11,372 nt of DNA, from assembly GCA_955652265.1 (NCBI GenBank), contig CATPBD010000038.1:1-11372 (forward strand), in the 5' to 3' direction. The DNA comes from an uncultured Gemmatimonadaceae bacterium. Lineage in GTDB: Bacteria > Gemmatimonadota > Gemmatimonadetes > Gemmatimonadales > Gemmatimonadaceae. Positions 6,033 through 11,372 of the stretch are shown here, in pieces (within the stretch, counting starts at the first letter, position 1; the number at the start of each line of letters is the position of its first letter). The translations under genes were made by a program, and so were the position numbers. The notes under the pieces were generated by a model. The model was not told the DNA's origin and did not search any database. It saw nothing but the letters and a program-made list of their open reading frames with translations.

Positions 6033-6461
6033 ATGCCAACGAGAAAAGCGAGCGCGACCTGGGAAGGTGGACTCAAAGGCGGGAAAGGGAGCTTCAAGGG
6101 GGAGAGCGGGGCGATAGCTGGGCAGTTCAACTTCAGCTCGCGGTTCGAGAGCGGCGCCGGATCGAATCCGGAGGAGCTGCTCGCGGCTGCCGAAGCCGCG
6201 TGCTTCAGCATGGCGTTGAGCGCGGGCCTCGAGAAAAACGGGACACCTCCGACAAAAGTCGAGACGACCGCTGCGTGCACCATTCAGGCGGTTCCCGGCG
6301 GGTTCGGCATCACCACCATGAAGCTCAACGTGCAAGCGTCCGTTCCCAAAATCGACAAGAACAAATTTGATCAGATCGCGAAGGAGACCAAGGATGGTTG
6401 TCCCGTCTCGAAAGCCCTCAAGGGCAACGTGGACATCCAGCTGGAGGCTCGCCTGGTTTAG
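6033..6461 (+). CDS. osmC: OsmC family peroxiredoxin
   Basis: This 142-residue thiol peroxidase detoxifies organic and inorganic hydroperoxides in the cytoplasm. It aligns along its whole length with E. coli OsmC: an opening of KASATWEGGL, FESGAGSNPEELL with catalytic-region Arg37 and Glu47/Glu48, the peroxidatic Cys57 in AAEAACFSMALS, and the resolving Cys123 in DGCPVSKAL. The ATG at 6033 is chosen because GGAG at 6021-6024 is well placed for it and because the length then matches OsmC (143); starting at 6027 adds only two residues. It is divergent from sufE. Its stop TAG (6459-6461) overlaps the stop of the convergent MscS-like gene by three bases. Induction by osmotic or oxidative stress is known in E. 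coli and is inferred here only by homology. Confidence 0.95.
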   Translation: MPTRKASATWEGGLKGGKGSFKGESGAIAGQFNFSSRFESGAGSNPEELLAAAEAACFSMALSAGLEKNGTPPTKVETTAACTIQAVPGGFGITTMKLNVQASVPKIDKNKFDQIAKETKDGCPVSKALKGNVDIQLEARLV

Positions 6462-7069
6462 CGCGAGTAGTTCCTGATCTTGCTCTTCAGCAGCTCGCCG
6501 TTGGAGAAAATGATCAGCTCTCCGGACTCGCTCCGTACGCGAGTCGTTTTCAGGCCGATGTGCTCGACTTTGCCGCGATAGTTCTCGACTGAGATCGAGT
6601 CGCCCACTACGAACGGCTTGTCGACAACAATCGAAATCGCGGCAAAGAGGTCGCCAAGGATGTTCTGAACGGCGAGCGCAATAGCGAGTCCGCCGATTCC
6701 GAGGCCAGCGAGCAGCGGCCTGATCGGAATGTTGAGTGCGTACAGAGCAGCAAAGCCGAGGGTGATCCAGATCGTGAGGCGGGCAACGGCTCCGAGCGCT
6801 TTGAACGTCGTGATGCTGCTGCCGTCAGTTGCGTAGTGGTGGACGTAACGCTGGAGGTAATAGCTGATGATGATGTTTGCCCAAATCACGCCCTGCATGA
6901 ACAGCGCGAGAATCGTCGCGATCGTGGATAGCGATAACTCGGGTGCCTCCGGCTCCGGCACGTGCAGGACGCGCGGAAAAAAAGCAGCGATGAGCGCGAG
7001 GAGCAGGAAGAACGATCCTCGCAGCAGTCTGACGGCCAGGCTGTTTTTCATGAGGCTAAAATCTAGCAT
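6458..7069 (-). CDS. MscS-type mechanosensitive channel, short form lacking the C-terminal cytoplasmic domain
   Basis: This 203-residue inner-membrane protein resembles small-conductance mechanosensitive channels that open on hypo-osmotic shock. Predicted helices lie at about 18-35 and 48-72, with the pore-lining TM3 region at 95-140. That region includes LLAGLGIGGLAIALAVQNILGDLFA (119-143), the hallmark Gly/Ala-rich pore segment. The beta domain follows (DKPFVVGDSISVENYRGKVEHIGLKTTRVR to IIFSNGELLKSKIRNYSR) and the protein then ends. MscS homologues normally continue for about 80-150 residues with the alpha/beta vestibule domain, so the gene is truncated or a natural short form. The stop overlaps that of convergent osmC. 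I found no continuation in another frame beyond the stop. The ATG at 7069 has a weak GAG upstream that is inside a hairpin; an in-frame ATG at 7051 is the alternative. Confidence 0.85.
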   Translation of the reverse strand: MLDFSLMKNSLAVRLLRGSFFLLLALIAAFFPRVLHVPEPEAPELSLSTIATILALFMQGVIWANIIISYYLQRYVHHYATDGSSITTFKALGAVARLTIWITLGFAALYALNIPIRPLLAGLGIGGLAIALAVQNILGDLFAAISIVVDKPFVVGDSISVENYRGKVEHIGLKTTRVRSESGELIIFSNGELLKSKIRNYSR

Positions 7070-7071
7070 TA

Positions 7072-7108
7072 CTCGACGTCCAGATCGCTCCGCGATCCGG
7101 ACGTCGAG
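7072..7108. repeat. Strong hairpin between recQ and the MscS-like gene
   Basis: CTCGACGTCC (7072-7081) pairs perfectly with GGACGTCGAG (7099-7108). An inner GATCG/CGATC pair (7083-7087 with 7093-7097) extends it to about 15 base pairs with one mismatch and a 5-base loop. It starts four bases after the recQ stop and ends just before the MscS ATG, taking in the only weak ribosome binding site. No U-run follows directly on the minus strand, so it may be a terminator-like RNA stabiliser or a translation-blocking structure. Confidence 0.8.
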
Positions 7109-7111
7109 ATC

Positions 7112-8590
7112 CTAGGCCCCTTTCGCCATAACGGTCACGTCCGCCTCGTCGCAGGCATCGCAGTTGTGGCAGCTCCAGTCGGAATCGATTTTCTCACCGA
7201 AGTGCTCGAGGATGTAGCGTGTCCTGCACTGCGTCGTCTGGCAGAACTGGATCATCGTGCGGAGCTTCTCCTGATCCATCGCGCGGCGCTCCTCGTAGTC
7301 CTGGAGATCGGCACTCAAATCCAGCGCGCACAGATTCTCGCCGAGCCGCTCCCACTTTCCGCCGCGATGCTCGCGCACCAGACCGTGTCTCTTCAGCAGA
7401 GCGAAAACTATCTTCGCTTTCCGTGAAGGAATTCCCGTTACCTCAACGATGTCATCCAGAAGGACGGGGATCTTGAGCGGGTACTTCTCCAGTGCGAGAG
7501 CCACCTGCGCTGCCTCCTGGACCTCGGGATACTTCCCGCCGAGGAAGTACGACTGGATCCGCTTGTCCTCGACCCTGTACAAAACTCGGCACACCGCCGG
7601 CTCACCGTCTCGTCCAGCTCTTCCCGCTTCCTGGTAGTAGGCTTCGATCGATCCCGGGAAGTGATAGTGGATGACGAATCGAAGATCCTGCTTGTCGATG
7701 CCGAGGCCGAATGCATTCGTCGCGATGATCGCCTTGAGCTCGCCGGCCATGAAGCGATTCTGAACGTCCTTGCGATCGGCTGCGGGTCGCTTGCCGTGGT
7801 ACAATCCGACCTTGAACTCCTCCGCCAGCATGTCGTGCAGTCGCTCTGCCTCCTTCACTGTCGCGACGTAGATCACGCCCGAGCCCTCGAATTCGCGCAG
7901 CGCGTGCCGAACGGTCGTGTCCTTGATCTGGTCGTTGACGGTGCGAATCACCTCGAAGCGAAGATTCGGTCGGGCAAATCCGGTGATCGTCACGTGCGGA
8001 TCGACCATCCCGAGCTGGCGCACGATGTCCTGCTGCACGTGAGCGGTGGCCGTAGCGGTGAGCGCCAATATCGGTGGACGCCCAAGTCGCTTGGCGATAC
8101 CGCCGAGCGAGAGATAATCGGGACGGAAATCATGACCCCACTGGCTGACGCAGTGCGCTTCGTCGATTACGAAGAGACTGATCGGCCGCGACAGCAGATG
8201 CTCGAAGAAAGCGCGATCCTTGAACCGCTCCGGCGTGAGGTACAGCATCTCGCCCTCGCCTTCGGCGATCTGGCGGTGTGCCTCGCGCGTCTCCGAAGTC
8301 GAGAGGTGCGAATGCATCGCGACCGAGCTCACGCCCTGGGCGGAGAGTTTGTCGTGCTGGTCTTTCATGAGCGCGATGAGCGGGCTCACTATGATTGTGA
8401 GCCCAGGTAGCACCACGCCGGGCAGCTGATAGATCAGCGATTTCCCGCTCCCGGTTGGCATCACGACCAGCGCGTCTTCGCCGCCAAGCACGGCGTCGAT
8501 CGGCTCCCACTGACCAGGCCTAAAATTCTGGTGGCCAAAGCGTTCCGCGAGCAGCCTGCGGGCTGCTTCTCTGCTTATTCGTTTCGACAC
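7112..8590 (-). CDS. recQ: ATP-dependent DNA helicase RecQ, short form
   Basis: This 3'-5' helicase of about 492 residues works in recombination and replication-fork repair. Motifs in order (numbered from the GTG at 8590) are: FRPGQ (23-27, motif 0), MPTGSGKS (44-51, Walker A), DEAH (143-146), TATAT (178-182), ATNAFGLGID (near 290) and QEAGRAGRDG (320-329, motif VI). Near the C-terminus QCRTRYILEHFGE and CHNCDAC give four Cys (455, 474, 477, 480) for the RecQ zinc site. A winged-helix-like stretch (IPVLLDDIVEVTGIPSRKAKIVFALLKRHGLV) sits before the zinc site, the reverse of E. coli RecQ, and there is no HRDC domain. The GTG at 8590 is chosen because AGGAG lies five bases upstream and the family homology begins just after; a longer GTG start at 8641 would add 17 unconserved residues. 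It is divergent from the methyltransferase gene. Confidence 0.95.
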   Translation of the reverse strand: MSKRISREAARRLLAERFGHQNFRPGQWEPIDAVLGGEDALVVMPTGSGKSLIYQLPGVVLPGLTIIVSPLIALMKDQHDKLSAQGVSSVAMHSHLSTSETREAHRQIAEGEGEMLYLTPERFKDRAFFEHLLSRPISLFVIDEAHCVSQWGHDFRPDYLSLGGIAKRLGRPPILALTATATAHVQQDIVRQLGMVDPHVTITGFARPNLRFEVIRTVNDQIKDTTVRHALREFEGSGVIYVATVKEAERLHDMLAEEFKVGLYHGKRPAADRKDVQNRFMAGELKAIIATNAFGLGIDKQDLRFVIHYHFPGSIEAYYQEAGRAGRDGEPAVCRVLYRVEDKRIQSYFLGGKYPEVQEAAQVALALEKYPLKIPVLLDDIVEVTGIPSRKAKIVFALLKRHGLVREHRGGKWERLGENLCALDLSADLQDYEERRAMDQEKLRTMIQFCQTTQCRTRYILEHFGEKIDSDWSCHNCDACDEADVTVMAKGA

Positions 8591-8595
8591 TCTGT

Positions 8596-8600
8596 CTCCT
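8596..8600 (-). promoter_or_regulatory. Ribosome binding site AGGAG deciding the recQ start
   Basis: On the minus strand AGGAG is followed by five bases and then GTG (8590-8588). This is much better than anything in front of the upstream GTG at 8641. Confidence 0.7.
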
Positions 8601-8678
8601 ACAGGCACAAAGCATTCCTCCGACAGGTTCCTTTGACCCACTTACCCCGGCCGGGATCGTGGCATAACCTCACCAGCG

Positions 8679-9941
8679 ATGCCCGATGCCTCCTCCTCCC
8701 GCTTCAAGATTTTCGCGTCCACAGCCCCCGGCCTGGAATCCATCGCGGCGGGCGAGCTCAAGACTCTCGGCATTCGGGGCCGTCAGGAGATTGGAGGAGT
8801 CGGTTTCGGCGCGGGTCTCCAGCAACTCTATGAGGCGAATCTCTGGCTGCGGACGGCAAGTCGCGTCGTGGTAAGACTGGGAAGCTTTCACGCCAGCACC
8901 TTTTACGAGCTCGAACGTCGCGCGAAAAAATTACCGTGGGCGGAGTTTCTGCCAGTGAGCGGGGCGGTCCGGGTGAGGGTGACGTGTCGCAAGTCGAAGC
9001 TCTATCACTCTGACGCGGTCGCGGAGCGAGTGTTGTCGGCTATCGTCGGGTCAGCCTCGCGGGTGGTAGAGGGGAGCACAGCGGGCACCGATGACGAGGA
9101 AGCGGATGCTTCTGAAATCCTGGATGCTGCGGATTACGAGTCGAGATCTGCGCGAAAATCCGGACAGCTTTTTGTCGTGCGTATTGTTCACGATCAGTGT
9201 GAGGTGAGTGCGGATAGCTCGGGGGAATTGCTTCATCGCCGCGGATATCGGCAGGAGATTGCAAAGGCTCCGCTTCGCGAGACGATTGCAGCGGCAATGG
9301 TATTGGCCAGTGGCTGGGAGGGGAGCGAGCCGTTGCTCGATCCCATGTGTGGGTCGGGGACGATTCCGATCGAGGCAGCAATGATCGCGAGAAGAATTGC
9401 GCCGGGTCTCCGGCGCAAATTTCAATTCATGAATTGGCCGGCTTTTGATTCCGAGCGGTGGAGTGAGATTCTCGAGAGTGCGCAGGCGGCGGTGACTGAT
9501 TTCCGCGGTGAGATAATCGGTGCTGATCGCGACGCTGGCGCAGTGCAATCAGCAGCCAGGAATGCCGGGCGTGCCGGCGTTTCGGAGAACGTGCGATTCT
9601 CTTCTGAGGCGGTGTCCGGGTCAATCGCGGCAATCGACGATTCGGTGAAGGAATCGGGGTGGATTCTCACCAACCCGCCTTACGGGGTGCGGGTTGGAGA
9701 AAGCGACGAACTGAGGAATCTCTACGCGAAGCTTGGTTCCGCGCTAAAATCCAAATCCGGATGGCGTCTCGGCGTTCTCACTTCCGATTCGGCGCTGGTT
9801 CGGCAAACCCGGCTCTCCCTGAGGCCCCGTTTCAGCACTTCGAATGGGGGGATTCCAGTGGCATTCTTCGCGAGTGAAAAACTCCCCAAGGCCCCAAGTC
9901 GAACACCGGAACATCGAGGTAGGAGGGAGTGCTGGTCATGA
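8679..9941 (+). CDS. THUMP-domain class I rRNA methyltransferase (RlmL N-terminal/YpsC-like)
   Basis: This 420-residue SAM-dependent methyltransferase most resembles the guanine-N2 methylase half of RlmL (m2G2445 of 23S rRNA) and B. subtilis YpsC. The N-terminal ferredoxin-like plus THUMP domain covers about residues 8-180 (FASTAPGLESIAAGELKTLG, ending FVVRIVHDQCEVSADSSGELLHRRGYR). The catalytic domain shows the SAM loop LLDPMCGSGTIPIEAA (219-234), GADRD (281-285) and the catalytic NPPYG (332-336), typical of amino-group methylation of a base. An acidic, low-complexity insert at about 131-162 (DDEEADASEILDAADYE) interrupts the THUMP domain. No Shine-Dalgarno sequence precedes the ATG at 8679, so the mRNA might be leaderless. 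The last 20 residues are basic and unconserved-looking. The stop overlaps the MOSC gene start (ATGA). Confidence 0.92.
   Translation: MPDASSSRFKIFASTAPGLESIAAGELKTLGIRGRQEIGGVGFGAGLQQLYEANLWLRTASRVVVRLGSFHASTFYELERRAKKLPWAEFLPVSGAVRVRVTCRKSKLYHSDAVAERVLSAIVGSASRVVEGSTAGTDDEEADASEILDAADYESRSARKSGQLFVVRIVHDQCEVSADSSGELLHRRGYRQEIAKAPLRETIAAAMVLASGWEGSEPLLDPMCGSGTIPIEAAMIARRIAPGLRRKFQFMNWPAFDSERWSEILESAQAAVTDFRGEIIGADRDAGAVQSAARNAGRAGVSENVRFSSEAVSGSIAAIDDSVKESGWILTNPPYGVRVGESDELRNLYAKLGSALKSKSGWRLGVLTSDSALVRQTRLSLRPRFSTSNGGIPVAFFASEKLPKAPSRTPEHRGRRECWS
9922..9929 (+). promoter_or_regulatory. Ribosome binding site GGAGGGAG for the MOSC gene
   Basis: This purine run ends eight bases before the ATG at 9938 and lies inside the 3' end of the methyltransferase gene. 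The GTG at 9929 would overlap it and is therefore not the start. Confidence 0.7.
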
Positions 9942-10444
9942 TCGATAGAAAGGGAGAGTTAGGTCATAATCGAATCGGCGTTCTGGTCTCGATTAATGTC
10001 TCCGGTGGCGGAGTCCCCAAAGGGCGGGTTGCTGACGCGAAAGTGTCGCGATTAGGGCTTCTGGGAGACTCGCAAAACGATAAAAAGAACCACGGTGGAC
10101 CCGAGATGGCAGTCTGCGTGTATTCGATCGAGAGGATCCACGCGCTCCAGCAGGAAGGCCATCCGATAGACGTGGGAACGGCCGGAGAGAACGTGACCGT
10201 GGAGGGAATCGACTGGGATCTGGTCGTTCCCGGGGCGCGGATAAGGCTGGGAGACGAAGTCCTCCTCGAGGTCGCCTCGTTCACCAGCCCCTGCAAAACG
10301 ATCAAAGGGTCGTTCACCGACGGAGAGTTCGTTCGCATCTCACAGAAGCTGCATCCGGGATGGAGCCGGGTGTACGCACGGGTGCTCAGCGAGGGTGAAA
10401 TTCGCTTCGGTGACCACGTCGAAGTGATCCCGGCGACGGACTAA
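9938..10444 (+). CDS. MOSC domain-containing protein
   Basis: This 168-residue single-domain protein belongs to the MOSC (MOCO sulfurase C-terminal) superfamily, related to YiiM/YuaD, which bind molybdenum cofactor or handle sulfur or activated oxyanions. Family blocks are SINVSGGGVPKGRVADAKVSRLGLLGD, HGGPEMAVCVYSIE (about 52-65), GTAGENVTVEGIDW, and SFTSPCKTI with the conserved Cys119, then RISQKLHPGWSRVYARVL. The ATG at 9938 overlaps the preceding TGA (ATGA) and has a good ribosome binding site, so the pair is translationally coupled. This start leaves about 15 residues before the conserved VLVSINVS, slightly longer than usual. The substrate is unknown, and no molybdenum cofactor gene is nearby. 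Confidence 0.93.
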   Translation: MIDRKGELGHNRIGVLVSINVSGGGVPKGRVADAKVSRLGLLGDSQNDKKNHGGPEMAVCVYSIERIHALQQEGHPIDVGTAGENVTVEGIDWDLVVPGARIRLGDEVLLEVASFTSPCKTIKGSFTDGEFVRISQKLHPGWSRVYARVLSEGEIRFGDHVEVIPATD

Positions 10445-10449
10445 ACCCC

Positions 10450-10478
10450 GGGATCGGAGCCGTTCGAAGAACGGTCCC
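10450..10478 (+). terminator. Possible terminator hairpin after the MOSC gene
   Basis: CCGTTC (10460-10465) and GAACGG (10469-10474) form a 6-bp stem with a 3-base loop. GGGA (10450-10453) and TCCC (10475-10478) can extend it across a one-sided bulge. ACTTTTG follows, a short T run. It begins six bases after the stop codon. It is weak to moderate as an intrinsic terminator. Confidence 0.5.
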
Positions 10479-10574
10479 ACTTTTGAACAGTAAGAACCAT
10501 CCCCTCCCAGGCCTTCAACCCTGGTCGATCGGGGTCTCGTAAACCCGCGAATGCGGGAGTCAAGCAGTCATATC

Positions 10575-10580
10575 AAGGAG
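10575..10580 (+). promoter_or_regulatory. Ribosome binding site AAGGAG for the kinase gene
   Basis: AAGGAG is seven bases before the GTG at 10588 and is the best Shine-Dalgarno sequence in the region. It fixes the start of the last gene. Confidence 0.75.
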
Positions 10581-10587
10581 TAAAGTC

Positions 10588-11372
10588 GTGGAGATCGGCG
10601 ACAATATCGAAGTCGAAGAGGCGGAATCTGAAGAGACGTCGGCCAGCCCACCTGACGCCACACCATCGCGGCGAAAGAATCCCCGGAATGGCGCCAAGGG
10701 ACGAAATGGAAAACGAACCGGCAACGGGGATGGTCAACCCGGAGTTGACCGCGAAATAAGCGTGCTCGCCGCCGACGGCAAGATTCGAGAGAGCGATCTC
10801 CGCCATCTGCTGGGAGCCATGCGCGATTTCAAGGAAGGCGATTTCAACGTCCGCCTTCCGGTGTCGGAAGATCCACTGCTGGCCGAGATCGCTGACGAGT
10901 TCAACGGAATCGCCAAGCTCAACACGCGAATGTGCGACGAGATGAACCGTGTCAGCAAGACGATTGGCCGACAGGGTCAAATGAACGACCGCGCTTCGAT
11001 CGGCCCGGTCACCGGTGGATGGCGCTCGACCGTCGACTCGGTCAACACCCTCATCACCGATCTCGCATCTCCCACCACGGAAATCGCGCGCGTGCTCACG
11101 GCCGTCGCCGATGGCGATCTCAATCAGAAGATGGTGCTGGAGATCGACGGGAAGTCGGTGCAGGGCGAGTTCCTTCGCATCGCCACCACCGTCAACATCA
11201 TGGTCGACCAACTCGGCGCATTCGCCGACGAAGTCACCCGCGTGGCGCGCGAAGTAGGAACTGAAGGCAAGCTCGGCGGACAGGCGGAAGTTCCCGGTGT
11301 CGCAGGAACCTGGAAGGACCTGACCGATAACGTGAACACGCTGGCCGGAAATCTCACCAGCCAGGTGAGAAA
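10588..11372 (+). CDS. Poly-HAMP sensor protein, N-terminal part of a probable hybrid histidine kinase (runs off window)
   Basis: The frame is open from GTG 10588 to the window end (261 codons seen). There is no signal peptide or membrane helix, so the protein looks cytoplasmic. Residues 1-56 are a disordered linker, acidic first (EVEEAESEE) and then Arg/Lys/Gly/Asn-rich. From about 70 on come consecutive HAMP-type units: [18 protein letters not shown] (74-91); [41 protein letters not shown] (142-182); and [69 protein letters not shown] (193-261). The ADGDL and GTEGKLGGQ steps are typical of tandem HAMP repeats as in fungal Nik1/Os-1-type osmosensing kinases and their bacterial relatives. In such proteins a histidine kinase and receiver domains follow; they lie outside the window, so the kinase part is inferred. 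A chemoreceptor-like or other output is possible but less likely. Confidence 0.88.
   Translation, partial: MEIGDNIEVEEAESEETSASPPDATPSRRKNPRNGAKGRNGKRTGNGDGQPGVDREISVLAADGKIRESDLRHLLGAMRDFKEGDFNVRLPVSEDPLLAEIADEFNGIAKLNTRMCDEMNRVSKTIGRQGQMNDRASIGPVTGGWRSTVDSVNTLITDLASPTTEIARVLTAVADGDLNQKMVLEIDGKSVQGEFLRIATTVNIMVDQLGAFADEVTRVAREVGTEGKLGGQAEVPGVAGTWKDLTDNVNTLAGNLTSQVR

Larger units (their letters stand above)
10445..10587 (+). promoter_or_regulatory. Leader region of the poly-HAMP kinase gene
   Basis: This 143-base gap contains the terminator candidate, a CT-rich stretch (10499-10520) and a second small hairpin: CCCGC (10544-10548), loop GAAT, GCGGG (10553-10557), sitting 17 bases before the ribosome binding site. 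I see no match to a riboswitch class I know and no convincing -35/-10 pair. The promoter of the kinase gene is presumably here. Confidence 0.45.

Noticed and set aside
5528..6370. 280-codon open frame on the plus strand across sufE and into osmC
   Set aside because: The translation is a shadow, rich in Arg and His, and it overlaps two well-identified genes.
5984..6457. Continuation of the MscS C-terminal domain in another frame downstream of its stop
   Set aside because: I read the minus-strand frames here (including those at 5984-6283 and 5988-6335) and saw no vestibule-domain pattern; they are antisense to osmC.
7661..8410. 249-codon plus-strand frame inside recQ
   Set aside because: It is antisense to an intact helicase with all motifs; the composition is typical of a shadow frame.
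8591..8641. Longer N-terminus for RecQ starting at GTG 8641
   Set aside because: The extra 17 residues do not match the family, and the strong AGGAG is placed for GTG 8590.
8633..8668. Promoter for the methyltransferase gene from TTGACC (8633) and CATAAC (8663)
   Set aside because: The spacing of 24 bases is too long for a standard sigma-70 promoter, and the -10 match is poor.
10445..10587. Riboswitch or small RNA in the kinase leader
   Set aside because: Two short hairpins exist, but no conserved core of a class I know (cobalamin, SAM, c-di-GMP, TPP, glycine) could be recognised.
10573..11211. 212-codon minus-strand frame opposite the kinase gene
   Set aside because: The plus-strand frame has clear HAMP repeats, a ribosome binding site and no stop to the window end; the antisense frame is its shadow.
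1..11372. Mobile elements, CRISPR, tRNA or defence genes
   Set aside because: I saw no transposase or integrase motifs, no regularly spaced direct repeats and no cloverleaf; none of the genes belongs to a known defence family.

Overview
The window is ordinary-looking chromosomal DNA from a GC-rich bacterium, with tightly packed genes on both strands. I see no tRNA, rRNA, CRISPR array, insertion sequence or phage gene. Three things fit Gemmatimonadota best: the mix of families (a DUF6526-type membrane protein, a poly-HAMP signalling kinase, a short RecQ, and a small protein of the type called 'ABC transporter ATPase' in Bacteroidetes), the frequent GTG starts, and the many C/G-ending codons. 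Acidobacteriota is the main alternative. This placement is inference from protein style, not from a marker gene.

Layout. Positions 3-254 (+) hold the 3' end of an AlkA-like DNA glycosylase. Positions 330-1697 (+) encode a cyclopropane-fatty-acid synthase. A compact four-gene plus-strand unit follows (1756-4140): an unrecognised 123-residue protein, an SGNH-hydrolase-like lipoprotein, the misnamed 'ABC transporter ATPase' family protein, and a YjbQ/UPF0047 protein whose GTG start overlaps the previous stop. It runs tail-to-tail, with a 20-base overlap, into a minus-strand group: CDGSH iron-sulfur protein (4121-4384), DinB-family protein (4463-4969) and DUF6526-type two-helix membrane protein (4966-5403). 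DinB is coupled to DUF6526 by a GTGA overlap. A 20-bp perfect palindrome lies between DinB and CDGSH.

SufE (5519-5974, minus) and OsmC (6033-6461, plus) are divergent across 58 bases. OsmC overlaps by 3 bases, tail-to-tail, a MscS-type channel gene (6458-7069, minus) that stops right after the beta domain and lacks the usual C-terminal cytoplasmic domain. RecQ (7112-8590, minus) lies upstream of it, with a strong hairpin between them. Divergent from recQ are a THUMP/RlmL-type RNA methyltransferase (8679-9941) and a MOSC-domain protein (9938-10444), joined by an ATGA overlap. The last gene (10588 to the window end) is the N-terminal part of a soluble poly-HAMP sensor kinase with a 143-base leader.

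Taken together, the genes lean towards maintenance and stress: alkylation repair, membrane lipid cyclopropanation, peroxide reduction (OsmC), Fe-S handling (SufE, CDGSH), osmotic or mechanical stress (MscS-like), DNA recombination (RecQ) and rRNA modification. They form several independent transcription units rather than one system. I found no convincing new defence or mobile system. The most interesting items are the truncated MscS gene with its hairpin-covered start, the four-gene operon with unknown members, the palindrome before the CDGSH gene, and the unusual domain order in RecQ.
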